From Brevibacterium sp. HMSC07C04 (GTDB lineage: Bacteria > Actinomycetota > Actinomycetes > Actinomycetales > Brevibacteriaceae), in assembly GCF_001815905.1 (NCBI RefSeq), contig NZ_KV823244.1, forward strand, positions 140,038 through 204,037: DNA of 64,000 bases, written 5' to 3'. Every line of letters starts with the position of its first letter. Within the stretch, counting starts at the first letter, position 1. Under the pieces are notes generated by a model. The model was not told the origin of the DNA and did no database searches. It was given only the letters and a program-made list of their open reading frames with translations. The position numbers and the translations under genes are program-made. Positions 22,744 through 30,620 of this stretch are shown here, one piece after another.

Positions 22744-23255
22744 CCCGCGGCCGGTCCGTTCTTCTGCTGCTGGTGATCGCCGGGATCCTGTGGTTCATTT
22801 CGACGCGTGAACTCGTGATGCTGACTCCAGCGGGCAGCACCGGTCCGGTAGGTGTGGCCAATGGGGAACCCGCCGCCTCCGAAGGCGGGGGTTCGCCCGT
22901 CCTTGCAGCACAGGCGGCGGCATTTGCGGTCACGGCTCTGCTGCTGGCGATGCTGGGCACGCTCGGCCGCAGAATCACCGGCATCCTCATGGTGCTGTTG
23001 GGGTTCGGCTACGCCGGTGCGAGCCTTGGCATCGCGCTTGGCCAAGATGCCACACCCTGGGCGTGGACGGCCGTGGTGGCCGGCTTGGCAGCGGCTGCCG
23101 CCGCGGGGTTTGTCGGCTTCGGCCGCGATCAATGGCGCACCAGCCAGAAATTCGAACGAGCGGGAACCGCTGAGGGTGAAGCCCATCCTGACGACGACCC
23201 AGCCGCCGCCTGGGACGCGCTGTCGCGGGGAGAAGACCCTGACGACATCAGATGA
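22740..23255 (+). CDS. Trp biosynthesis-associated membrane protein (TIGR02234-like)
   Basis: 171-residue membrane protein of unknown function found between trpE and trpC across actinobacteria (Rv1610 in M. tuberculosis). Four hydrophobic segments are visible, around residues 6-22, 58-80, 83-103 and 108-126. Between the first two is a short loop beginning WFISTRELVMLTPAG. The C-terminal tail is acidic (DDDPAAAWDALSRGEDPDD). Its ATG overlaps the trpE stop (ATGA), so it is made together with TrpE. Conservation of place suggests a part in tryptophan or precursor handling, but there is no experiment known to me. Confidence 0.85.
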   Translation: MTRGRSVLLLLVIAGILWFISTRELVMLTPAGSTGPVGVANGEPAASEGGGSPVLAAQAAAFAVTALLLAMLGTLGRRITGILMVLLGFGYAGASLGIALGQDATPWAWTAVVAGLAAAAAAGFVGFGRDQWRTSQKFERAGTAEGEAHPDDDPAAAWDALSRGEDPDDIR

Positions 23256-23333
23256 TCTGCCGACAGTGGCGAGCCGATTGTCAGCGACTCGGCCTTTCGT
23301 GAGAGAATCCTGACAGCAGAATGAAGGAGCACA

Positions 23334-23624
23334 ATGTCTAAGACCAAGTACCGCAACGGAGCCCCCGACCTCGACAAGTCGAGCATCGACTACGAAGCAA
23401 TTCAGGACCCTGGCCACATGCACTCCGTAGGCGCGTGGATCGGCGTCATCCTCGTGTTCGTCGGTGTTGCCGTCGCCGGCATCGGCACCCTCATCGTCAA
23501 CACCAGCGGCTGGGCGCTGTTCTTCGTCGGCTGTGCAGTCGTCGTGCTCGGCGCGGTTGTCGGCCCGGTCCTGGTCAAGGCCGGCCTTGGACCGAAGATT
23601 CACCGCAACACCCTGCAGCGTTGA
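23334..23624 (+). CDS. Small two-helix membrane protein, HGxxPAAW-like family
   Basis: 96-residue protein with a polar N-terminus, a HMHSVGAWIGV segment that resembles the HGxxPAAW motif of small proteins encoded beside trpC in actinobacteria, and two membrane helices (about 34-54 and 58-80). The C-terminus is basic (KAGLGPKIHRN). A strong AAGGAG site precedes the ATG. Its TGA overlaps the TTG start of trpC. Function is unknown; placement in the trp operon is the only clue. The motif differs from the usual consensus, so the family name is tentative. Confidence 0.78.
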   Translation: MSKTKYRNGAPDLDKSSIDYEAIQDPGHMHSVGAWIGVILVFVGVAVAGIGTLIVNTSGWALFFVGCAVVVLGAVVGPVLVKAGLGPKIHRNTLQR

Positions 23625-24400
23625 CAGTCCTCGGTGACATCATCGACGGGGTTCGCGAGGACCTCGAAGAACGCCGCGCTCGTGTCGACCTCGAGCAGAT
23701 AAAAGAGCGCGCAGCGGCAGCAGCCCCTGCGCGCTCTTTTGCGCCGGAGCAGTTCGGGCTGATCTGCGAAGTCAAGCGCTCGTCGCCCTCCAAGGGCGCA
23801 CTGGCCGACATTGCCGACCCGTCTGAGCTCGCCGCGGCCTATGAATCCGGGGGAGCGGCAGCCATTTCGGTGCTGACGGAAGAGCGCGGCTTCGGCGGCA
23901 GCCTGGCGGACTTCGCAGCCGTGCGCGCCCGCGTGGACGTTCCGCTGCTGCGCAAGGACTTCATGGTCGACGAATACCAGGTGTACGAGGCCCGGGCCTA
24001 CGGCGCAGACATCATCCTGCTGATCGTCGCAGCCCTCGATGACTCCCAGATGCGCCGCCTGTACGATCTCGCACACGAACTCGGCATGGCCGTCCTCGTC
24101 GAAGCGCACACGAGCGAAGAAATCGTTCGTGCCACAGCGCTCGGCGCGAAGGTGCTCGGTGTGAACACCCGCAACCTCAAAGACCTGTCGGTCGACCCGG
24201 CCCGCTTTGCACCGCTGGCGGCGCAAGCCAGAGGGCACACGCACTTGGTCGCCGAAAGCGGTGTGGCCACGAGCGCTGAAGTCGAACTCTACGCCGCGGC
24301 GGGTGCAGACCTGGTGCTCGTCGGCGAAGCACTCGTGAAGCACGGCGACCCGCAGGCCGCGGTGGCCGAGTTCACCCGCGCTGGCCGCGCACAGCGCTGA
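23621..24400 (+). CDS. trpC: Indole-3-glycerol phosphate synthase
   Basis: Closes the indole ring from CdRP. 259-residue TIM barrel with the family signature [43 protein letters not shown] and VAESGV. The start is TTG at 23621, in a TTGA overlap with the preceding gene, giving the N-terminus [15 protein letters not shown] as in relatives; longer frames upstream read through the small membrane protein and are rejected. There is no TrpF fusion. Confidence 0.95.
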   Translation: MTVLGDIIDGVREDLEERRARVDLEQIKERAAAAAPARSFAPEQFGLICEVKRSSPSKGALADIADPSELAAAYESGGAAAISVLTEERGFGGSLADFAAVRARVDVPLLRKDFMVDEYQVYEARAYGADIILLIVAALDDSQMRRLYDLAHELGMAVLVEAHTSEEIVRATALGAKVLGVNTRNLKDLSVDPARFAPLAAQARGHTHLVAESGVATSAEVELYAAAGADLVLVGEALVKHGDPQAAVAEFTRAGRAQR

Positions 24401-24485
24401 ACACCACCAGCCGCACATTCAAAGCAAGCCGCCCGCGCGCAGGCGCCTTCGGCCCCGAAACCGCGCACACAGAACGGAAGTGACT

Positions 24486-25703
24486 ATGCCCGAAATCCCA
24501 GCAGCAGAAGCCGGTCCGTACTTCGGTGAGTTCGGCGGACGCTTCTTCCCAGAAGCCCTCGTGCCCGCTCTCGAGCAGATTGAGGAAGCCTGGCGCAAAG
24601 CCATGGTCGACCCCCAGTTCTCGGAAGAGCTGACTCGACTGCAGCTTGAGTACACGGGTCGTCCCAGCCTGCTGACGGAAGCGCCGCGCTTCGGTCAGCA
24701 CTGCGGCGGGGCTCGCATCTTCCTCAAACGCGAGGACCTCAATCACACGGGCTCACACAAAATCAACAACGTGCTCGGGCAGGCTCTGCTGACGGCGCGA
24801 ATGGGCAAGACGCGGGTCATAGCCGAAACCGGCGCGGGCCAGCACGGCGTGGCCGCAGCGACTGCTGCTGCGCTGTTCGGCCTTGAGTGCACCGTGTACA
24901 TGGGTGAAGAAGACACTCAGCGACAGTCGCTCAACGTGGCTCGCATGCGCCTTCTCGGCGCAGAAGTGGTTCCCGTGCGCACGGGAACCCGCACCCTCAA
25001 AGACGCTATGAACGAAGCCATGCGCGACTGGGTTGCGAACGTCGAAACGACGCACTACATGATCGGCACAGTAGCCGGACCCCACCCGTTCCCCGCCATG
25101 GTGCGAAGCTTCCAGCGGGTCATTTCGGATGAAGCCCGCGAACAGATCCAGCAGCAGGCAGGCCGCCTGCCGGACGCCGTATGCGCCTGTGTGGGAGGCG
25201 GCTCGAACGCCATGGGCATCTTCGCGGCTTTCATCCGCGACGAAAACGTCCGCCTGTACGGTTTCGAAGCAGGCGGCGACGGAGTCGACACGGGCCGTCA
25301 CGCAGCTCGATTCTCCGGCGGCAGGCCGGGTGTTCTGCACGGCTCTGCCACCTACATTCTGCAGGACGAAGATGGGCAGACCCTGCCTTCGCACTCTGTG
25401 TCTGCTGGACTGGACTATCCGTCCGTGGGGCCCGAACACTCCTACCTCAACGATTCCGGGCGAGCTGAATACCGGCCGATCGTCGATGACGAAGCCATGG
25501 AGGCCTTTCGCCTGCTTGCCCGCACCGAGGGGATCATCCCCGCCATCGAAAGCTCGCACGCGCTTGCCGGCGCAATGAAAATCGGCAGGGAACTCGGAGA
25601 AGACGCTGTTATCGTCGTGAGCCTGTCAGGGCGCGGTGACAAAGACATGACCACCGCAGCCCGGTGGTTTGACTACATCGACGAAGGAGCAGTCCAGGTA
25701 TGA
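24486..25703 (+). CDS. trpB: Tryptophan synthase beta chain
   Basis: PLP enzyme joining indole and serine. 405 residues. The PLP lysine is Lys92 in [13 protein letters not shown], and the phosphate loop is [21 protein letters not shown] near the N-terminus is typical. I prefer ATG at 24486 over GTG at 24480, because GGAAG (24476-24480) is then 5 bases upstream. An 85-base gap separates it from trpC; I see no leader peptide or strong hairpin in it. It overlaps trpA by ATGA. Confidence 0.97.
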   Translation: MPEIPAAEAGPYFGEFGGRFFPEALVPALEQIEEAWRKAMVDPQFSEELTRLQLEYTGRPSLLTEAPRFGQHCGGARIFLKREDLNHTGSHKINNVLGQALLTARMGKTRVIAETGAGQHGVAAATAAALFGLECTVYMGEEDTQRQSLNVARMRLLGAEVVPVRTGTRTLKDAMNEAMRDWVANVETTHYMIGTVAGPHPFPAMVRSFQRVISDEAREQIQQQAGRLPDAVCACVGGGSNAMGIFAAFIRDENVRLYGFEAGGDGVDTGRHAARFSGGRPGVLHGSATYILQDEDGQTLPSHSVSAGLDYPSVGPEHSYLNDSGRAEYRPIVDDEAMEAFRLLARTEGIIPAIESSHALAGAMKIGRELGEDAVIVVSLSGRGDKDMTTAARWFDYIDEGAVQV

Positions 25704-26479
25704 GCACGGCTGAAGTCCTGACACAGACCAAGAATGACGGCCGGGCCGCCCTCGTGGGCTACCTGCCGGTCGGCTTCCCTGACGTTCCCGGCTCACTTGA
25801 GGCCATCGGCGAACTGGCTCGGGGTGGGGCCGACATGATTGAAATCGGCATCCCGTACACCGATCCCGGGATGGACGGACCGGTCATCCAGCGGGCAGCC
25901 GATGTTGCCCTGCGCGGCGGCGTGCGCGTTTCCGATTCGCTGCGCGCTGTCGAAGCGGCGGCGAGCGCCGGGGCCGTTCCCGTCGTCATGAGCTACTGGA
26001 ATCTGATCCTGCAGTACGGCGTCGAAGCCTACTCACGTGACCTCGCATCGGCCGGGGGCCATGGCATCATCACCCCGGATCTGCTTCCGGATGACTGCGC
26101 AGCCTGGGACGCCGCTTCGGACGCACACGGCCTTGACAGAATCTTCCTCGCCGCACCGTCCTCAACTCCCGAACGGCTCGCTCTCATCAGCTCTCGGTCG
26201 CGCGGTTTCGTCTACGCCGCTTCGACTATGGGCGTGACCGGAACCCGCGCTCAGGTGGACTCGCACGCGGAAGGCCTCGTCAGCCGCGTGCGCGAGGCCG
26301 GTGCCGAGCACGTGTGCGTGGGCCTGGGTGTGTCGAATCGCGAACAGGCCGCCGAGGTTGCCGCCTATGCTGACGGTGTGATCGTCGGCTCCGCACTGGT
26401 GCGGGCTCTCGATGAGGGCGGTTCGGCCGCGGTCGGCCGACTTGCTGAAGAACTGAGCGAAGGCACGGTCCGCTCGTGA
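25700..26479 (+). CDS. trpA: Tryptophan synthase alpha chain
   Basis: Cleaves indole-3-glycerol phosphate and passes indole to TrpB. 259-residue TIM barrel. The catalytic residues are Glu48 in [10 protein letters not shown] and Asp59 in MDGPVIQ; MGVTGTR is the loop closing the site. GMDGP replaces the common LADGP, a mild change. Coupled to trpB upstream by ATGA and to lgt downstream by a GTGA overlap. Confidence 0.96.
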   Translation: MSTAEVLTQTKNDGRAALVGYLPVGFPDVPGSLEAIGELARGGADMIEIGIPYTDPGMDGPVIQRAADVALRGGVRVSDSLRAVEAAASAGAVPVVMSYWNLILQYGVEAYSRDLASAGGHGIITPDLLPDDCAAWDAASDAHGLDRIFLAAPSSTPERLALISSRSRGFVYAASTMGVTGTRAQVDSHAEGLVSRVREAGAEHVCVGLGVSNREQAAEVAAYADGVIVGSALVRALDEGGSAAVGRLAEELSEGTVRS

Positions 26480-27576
26480 CATATCAGGCGGCTATTCCCT
26501 CACCGACGTGGCAGGGCTTTTCGTTCGGCCCTCTGACGATCCACGCCTACGCTCTGTGCATCATCGCCGGGATCTTTGTGGCCCTGTGGCTGACGAACCG
26601 CAGGTGGACTGCACGAGGCGGAGATTCCGATGACCTGTGGACGATTGCCATGTGGGCGATCCCGGCTGGCATCATCGGCGGTCGCCTCTACCACGTGTTC
26701 TCTACCCCCGACCCGTACTTCGGGCCGGGCGGCAATCCGGTCGCGGCACTCTACATCTGGAACGGCGGACTGGGCATTTGGGGCGCTGTCGCCCTGGGTG
26801 TGCTGGCTGCCTACTTTGCAGCGCGCAGGCTCGACATCCGGTTCGGGGCCTTCCTCGATGCGGCAGCTCCCGGCCTGCTCCTGGCACAGGGGATCGGACG
26901 ATGGGGGAACTGGTTCAACCAGGAGCTCTTCGGCGCTCCGACCAGGCTTCCGTGGGGTCTGCAGATCGACCGGGTGCTCAACGGCCGCTCCAACCCCAAC
27001 TGGCCGGATCCCGCCATCCCAGAGGGCACGCTGTTCCACCCGACGTTCCTGTACGAATCAGTCTGGAACATTCTGGGTGCTCTGCTGCTCATTTGGCTGG
27101 GCAGGCGGTTCCGCCTGGATCACGGTCAGGTGTTCTTTGCATACATCTGCTATTACACGCTCGGTCGCGTGTGGATCGAGGCGCTGCGCATCGACACCGC
27201 CGAGCACATTCTGGGCCTGCGGCTCAATGTGTGGACGTCCATCCTGGTGTTCGTGCTGGGAGCCGTTCTGCTGGCCGTGTCGCGACTTCGGCACCCCGAT
27301 TTCAACCCGGACATCACCCTGAGCGGATCATCGGGTGCTCCCGACACCCAGCCGAGCGGGCCTTCGACTGAAACCTCCGCGCTGCCCCTGCAGGCCGACG
27401 GCGGCCAGGAGATCGGGTTCGGACCCGTCACGCACACACTGCCGGTGATTGCCGACCCCGAAACAGCTGAACTTCCGGTATCGGGTCGGTCGTTCGGCTA
27501 CTTCGGGGCGGTCACATCGACGATTTCGATCATTCCACAGGTGCGCAAACGCGAGGATGAGCAGCGCGAAAGCTGA
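26476..27576 (+). CDS. lgt: Prolipoprotein diacylglyceryl transferase
   Basis: Membrane enzyme that moves diacylglycerol from phosphatidylglycerol to the lipobox cysteine of prelipoproteins. 366 residues with about seven membrane helices. The Lgt signature is present as GGRLYHVF and QGIGRWGNWFNQELFGAPT, with HPTFLYESVWN near residue 195. A non-conserved polar tail (about 275-366) rich in Ser, Pro and Thr extends into the cytosol, as is common in actinobacteria. The GTG start overlaps the trpA stop, a link with trp genes also seen in mycobacteria. Confidence 0.96.
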   Translation: MTYQAAIPSPTWQGFSFGPLTIHAYALCIIAGIFVALWLTNRRWTARGGDSDDLWTIAMWAIPAGIIGGRLYHVFSTPDPYFGPGGNPVAALYIWNGGLGIWGAVALGVLAAYFAARRLDIRFGAFLDAAAPGLLLAQGIGRWGNWFNQELFGAPTRLPWGLQIDRVLNGRSNPNWPDPAIPEGTLFHPTFLYESVWNILGALLLIWLGRRFRLDHGQVFFAYICYYTLGRVWIEALRIDTAEHILGLRLNVWTSILVFVLGAVLLAVSRLRHPDFNPDITLSGSSGAPDTQPSGPSTETSALPLQADGGQEIGFGPVTHTLPVIADPETAELPVSGRSFGYFGAVTSTISIIPQVRKREDEQRES

Positions 27577-27616
27577 TTGATCTGCGGTGGAGCTCTCACC
27601 GGGGACGACATTCGAC

Positions 27617-27622
27617 TAGGGT
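27617..27622 (+). promoter_or_regulatory. Candidate -10 box of a leaderless pyk transcript
   Basis: TAGGGT is 6 bases before the ATG of pyk. The intervening GGAACC is not a good ribosome site at that spacing, so a leaderless message is proposed. Confidence 0.5.
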
Positions 27623-27628
27623 GGAACC

Positions 27629-29134
27629 ATGCGGCTAGCCAAGATCGTTGCGACCCTCGGACCTGCTCAGAAAACCTACGAAGACATTCGCGCCATAATC
27701 GATGCCGGAGTCGATGTCCTCCGCTTCAACTTCTCCCACGGCACTCACGCTGACCACAAACGCCTGTACGGCTGGGTGCGCGAAGCGGCAAACGACACGG
27801 GACGGCCCGTTGCGGTCCTTATGGACCTGCAGGGACCTAAGATCCGCTTGGGCACTTTTGCCGACGGCCAGAAGCACTATTTTGAACGCGGCCAGCAGTT
27901 CACAATCACAACTGAAGACGTCGAAGGAACTGTCGAGCGCATCTCGACCACGTACCAGGGCCTGCCCGGCGACGTCAGTGTGGGCGATCCTCTGCTGGTT
28001 GACGATGGCCGCGTGCGCCTGCGCGCTGTCGAAGTCGGCGAAACCGACATCCTGGTCGAAGTTGAAGTGCCCGGCTACCTGTCTGACCACAAGGGCGTCA
28101 ACCTGCCCGGTGTTGCCGTTTCGGTGCCGGCGATGACCGAAAAGGACATCAAAGACCTCCGCTTCGGTCTGCGCATGGGCGTTGACTGGGTGGCACTGTC
28201 CTTTGTGCGCGACGCCGCCGACGCCGAGTACATTCGGTCAATCATGGACGACGAGGGAATTCACATCCCCGTGATCGCCAAACTGGAAAAGCCGCAGGCG
28301 GTAGAGAAGCTCGATGAGATCGTTGACGCCTTTGACGGCCTCATGGTGGCTCGCGGTGACCTGGGCGTCGAAGTGCCGCTCGAACAGGTTCCACTCGTGC
28401 AGAAAAAGGCCATTGCCAAGTGCCGCCGTGAGGCCAAACCCGTCATCGTGGCCACTCAGATGCTCGAATCGATGATCGAAGAGCCCCGGCCCACCCGTGC
28501 TGAAGCCTCGGACTGCGCCAATGCCGTGTTCGATGGAGCTGACGCGCTCATGCTCTCCGGCGAAACCTCGATCGGTCAGCACTGGCTAGACGCAGTGCGC
28601 ACCATGGCGCGCATCATCGAGTCCTCCGAACAGCAGGGCCTGCACTTGGTGCCCGAATTGGGCAGCGAACCGAAGACCCGCGGCGGAGCGATCACCGCGG
28701 CGGCAGTGCAGGTCGCCCATGACCTCGACATCGACCACATGTGCGTTTTCACCCAGACGGGCGACTCGGTTCGCCGCATGTCACGGCTGCGCGCACCGCT
28801 GCAGCTTCTGGCATTCACCCCCGATGTCAAGGTGCGTCATCAGCTGGCGCTCACCTGGGGTGTCGAAACAATCCTCGTCAACGAAGTCAGCCACACTGAC
28901 CAGATGGCCCGGCAGACTGACGAAATTCTGCTGGGCGAGGGCATGGCCGAAGAAGGCGACTACTGCGTCATCGTGGCGGGATCCCCACCGGGGCTGCCCG
29001 GTTCGACCAACGCTCTGCGCGTGCACAAGCTGGGGGACGCGATAAAGGGCCGCGCGCCGGCGTATCGGGACGACAATCAGATCTTCAGCCATCCCGAAGC
29101 CGGCTACGGCAAGGTCACCGAACCGGGTTTCTGA
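27629..29134 (+). CDS. pyk: Pyruvate kinase
   Basis: Makes pyruvate and ATP from phosphoenolpyruvate. 501 residues: barrel domain with RLAKIVATLGPA, NFSHGTHADH and MDLQGPKIRLG, the B domain at about 70-170, and the active-site block VIAKLEKPQAVEKLDEI with its catalytic Lys. MVARGDLGVEVP binds the metal. The C-terminal effector domain follows from about residue 350. It begins a transcript of its own after lgt and is followed by a 14-bp hairpin. Confidence 0.97.
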   Translation: MRLAKIVATLGPAQKTYEDIRAIIDAGVDVLRFNFSHGTHADHKRLYGWVREAANDTGRPVAVLMDLQGPKIRLGTFADGQKHYFERGQQFTITTEDVEGTVERISTTYQGLPGDVSVGDPLLVDDGRVRLRAVEVGETDILVEVEVPGYLSDHKGVNLPGVAVSVPAMTEKDIKDLRFGLRMGVDWVALSFVRDAADAEYIRSIMDDEGIHIPVIAKLEKPQAVEKLDEIVDAFDGLMVARGDLGVEVPLEQVPLVQKKAIAKCRREAKPVIVATQMLESMIEEPRPTRAEASDCANAVFDGADALMLSGETSIGQHWLDAVRTMARIIESSEQQGLHLVPELGSEPKTRGGAITAAAVQVAHDLDIDHMCVFTQTGDSVRRMSRLRAPLQLLAFTPDVKVRHQLALTWGVETILVNEVSHTDQMARQTDEILLGEGMAEEGDYCVIVAGSPPGLPGSTNALRVHKLGDAIKGRAPAYRDDNQIFSHPEAGYGKVTEPGF

Positions 29135-29161
29135 TCCGCGGCCGCTTCCTCGGCGAGCTGA

Positions 29162-29209
29162 GCCGGAACAGCCCCGTTGTGCCCCGTGCGGAAGTGGGGC
29201 TGTTCCGGC
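29162..29209. terminator. 14-bp inverted repeat behind pyk
   Basis: Arms 29162-29175 and 29196-29209 are perfectly complementary, with a 20-base loop that holds another GCCCC. There is no T-run on the plus strand. It lies 28 bases behind the pyk stop and is a likely, if non-canonical, terminator. Confidence 0.55.
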
Positions 29210-29217
29210 GCCGAAGC

Positions 29218-29258
29218 AAAAAGTCTCGGGACATCGTTCACGCGATGTCCCGAGACTT
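29218..29258 (-). terminator. Intrinsic terminator of the tRNA-Leu gene
   Basis: A perfect 16-bp stem (29221-29236 with 29243-29258) and a 6-base loop. Read on the minus strand it starts 9 bases after the tRNA 3' end and ends in a TTTTT run (29222-29218), the classic rho-independent form. Confidence 0.85.
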
Positions 29259-29266
29259 CGTCTGTG

Positions 29267-29348
29267 TACCGGATGCGGGACTCGAACCCGCACATCTTGC
29301 GATAGAGCATTTTGAGTGCTCCGCGTCTACCAATTCCGCCAATCCGGC
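29267..29348 (-). tRNA. tRNA-Leu, anticodon CAA
   Basis: On the minus strand 82 bases fold as a class II tRNA. The acceptor stem is GCCGGAT with ATCCGGT and discriminator A; the T arm holds GGTTCGAGTCC; the anticodon stem GAGCA/TGCTC encloses the loop CTCAAAA with anticodon CAA (reads UUG); a long variable arm follows, as expected for leucine. The 3' CCA is not encoded, since CAC follows. It is opposite in direction to its neighbours pyk and pdtaR and has its own promoter-like sequence and terminator. The 332 bases between pyk and pdtaR hold nothing else I can recognise. Confidence 0.95.
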
Positions 29349-29357
29349 ATCAGGGCA

Positions 29358-29385
29358 ATCGTAGTGCACACCGGCGGAAGCACAA
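29358..29385 (-). promoter_or_regulatory. Probable promoter of tRNA-Leu
   Basis: On the minus strand TTGTGC (29385-29380) and TACGAT (29363-29358) are separated by 16 bases, and the -10 ends 9 bases before the mature tRNA. Both boxes match the vegetative consensus only in part. Confidence 0.5.
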
Positions 29386-29454
29386 AACACGTGCCGCAGG
29401 CCCCGGCTTTCGATCACCTGCCCGGCCTGCGTACCGTTTACAGGCCAAGGCGAC

Positions 29455-29460
29455 TACGAT
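29455..29460 (+). promoter_or_regulatory. Candidate -10 box of a leaderless pdtaR transcript
   Basis: TACGAT is 6 bases before the GTG start. The GGAGG between them ends one base from the codon, too near to act as a ribosome site, so a leaderless start is more likely. Confidence 0.45.
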
Positions 29461-29466
29461 GGAGGC

Positions 29467-30072
29467 GTGTCTAACCCAGATCAAGAACATCAGCCCGTAC
29501 GTCGAGTCATCGTCGCCGAAGACGAATCCGTCATTCGACTCGACATTGTTGAAATGCTTCGGGAAGTCGGCTACGACGTCGTAGGCGAAGCGGGTGACGG
29601 TGAATCAGCCGTGCGCCTTGCCGAAGAGCTCCGTCCCGACCTTGTTGTCATGGACATCAAAATGCCGAAGCTCGACGGCATTTCCGCAGCCGAGAAAATC
29701 GCCAGGGCAGGTATTGCCCCTGTCGTGCTGCTCACCGCCTTCTCACAGAAGGAACTCGTCGAGCGCGCCCGAGACGCCGGAGCTATGGCCTATGTCGTCA
29801 AGCCGTTCACAGCGGCCGACCTGATTCCCGCCCTCGAGATCGCACAGTCGCGCTACCAGGAAATGCAGGCGCTGGAATCCGAGATCGCGGACATGACCGA
29901 TCGCTTTGAAACGCGCAAGCTGGTCGAACGCGCCAAGGGGCTGCTCATCTCCAGCATGGGGCTGACTGAACCGGAGGCCTTCCGCTGGATCCAGAAAACG
30001 TCGATGGACCGCCGCCTGACAATGCGCGAGGTCGCCGAAACGGTTCTCAACCAGCTCGACTCCAAGGACTGA
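29467..30072 (+). CDS. pdtaR: ANTAR-domain response regulator, PdtaR-like
   Basis: 201-residue two-component regulator. The receiver domain (about 12-130) has the acidic pair Glu18/Asp19, the phosphorylated Asp63 in VVMDIKMPKLDG, and the later TAF and VVKPF residues. The ANTAR domain (about 135-195; RKLVERAKGLLISSMGLTEPEAFRWIQ) binds RNA hairpins and causes antitermination in characterised members. Sequence and place (after pyk, before polA) match Rv1626/PdtaR of M. tuberculosis, whose kinase is PdtaS. No histidine kinase is in this window, so its partner lies elsewhere. Targets are unknown here. Confidence 0.93.
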   Translation: MSNPDQEHQPVRRVIVAEDESVIRLDIVEMLREVGYDVVGEAGDGESAVRLAEELRPDLVVMDIKMPKLDGISAAEKIARAGIAPVVLLTAFSQKELVERARDAGAMAYVVKPFTAADLIPALEIAQSRYQEMQALESEIADMTDRFETRKLVERAKGLLISSMGLTEPEAFRWIQKTSMDRRLTMREVAETVLNQLDSKD

Positions 30073-30097
30073 CTGAGCGGCTCTTTGCGCGTTCGGC

Positions 30098-30544
30098 TCA
30101 GCTCTTAGGCTGGAGCACCAGATTGGTGATCCGCACGATCGACAGCAGTCTGCCGTCGTCGTCGGTCATGCGGACTTCGTGGTTGATGATGGTCCGACCG
30201 GCGTGGATCACTTCGGCACGACCCCGGACGCGACCGCTGCGGGCGGCTTTCAGGTGAGTGGCGTTGAGGTCGACGCCGACGACGTTGGTGCCCGCGCGCA
30301 GAAAGGAATGCTGGGAGGCCAGGGTTTCTGCAAGTGCTACGTGGGCGCCGCCGTGGAACAGCCCGGCTGGCTGCTTGTTGCCCTCAACGGGCACGCTTCC
30401 GCTCAGGAAGTCGTAGCCGAGTGAGTCAATTGACATGTTCATTGCGGCCATGAGGGTGTCATCGCCGAATTGCGGATGGCCGGCGAGGATCGCCGCGTAC
30501 TCGGTTTCGCTCAGTCCCGGTGCCAGTGGTGTGATCTGCTTCAT
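30098..30544 (-). CDS. PaaI-like hotdog-fold thioesterase
   Basis: 148-residue single hotdog domain, probably hydrolysing an acyl-CoA or aryl-CoA ester in the cytosol. The motif GLFHGGAHVALAETLAS (about 62-78) is the PaaI/YdiI pattern, with the His and Gly of the oxyanion helix and the Glu expected to act in catalysis. The start is the ATG at 30544 with AAGGAGG just upstream; an in-frame extension to 30631 would overlap the polA start and lacks a ribosome site. It is convergent with pdtaR and divergent from polA. The substrate is unknown. Confidence 0.88.
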   Translation of the reverse strand: MKQITPLAPGLSETEYAAILAGHPQFGDDTLMAAMNMSIDSLGYDFLSGSVPVEGNKQPAGLFHGGAHVALAETLASQHSFLRAGTNVVGVDLNATHLKAARSGRVRGRAEVIHAGRTIINHEVRMTDDDGRLLSIVRITNLVLQPKS

Positions 30545-30608
30545 GTTCCTCCTTGCTGTGGTCACTCTAGCCGATCCCAGCCGGCGGTTAGCGCAGTGGT
30601 TTTGCCGG

Positions 30609-30614
30609 TAGTGT
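30609..30614 (+). promoter_or_regulatory. Candidate -10 box of a leaderless polA transcript
   Basis: TAGTGT lies 6 bases before the GTG start of polA, inside the 76-base divergent gap with the thioesterase gene. Only G-rich sequence, with no Shine-Dalgarno match, lies between them. Confidence 0.45.
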
Positions 30615-30620
30615 GGGGGT

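Noticed and set aside
24401-24485. Trp attenuator or leader peptide before trpB
   Set aside because: No run of Trp codons and no pair of competing hairpins is visible in the 85 bases.
30073-30101. CTGAGC/GCTCAG inverted repeat between pdtaR and the thioesterase gene
   Set aside because: Six pairs around a 17-base loop, and part of it lies in the thioesterase coding sequence; could be chance.
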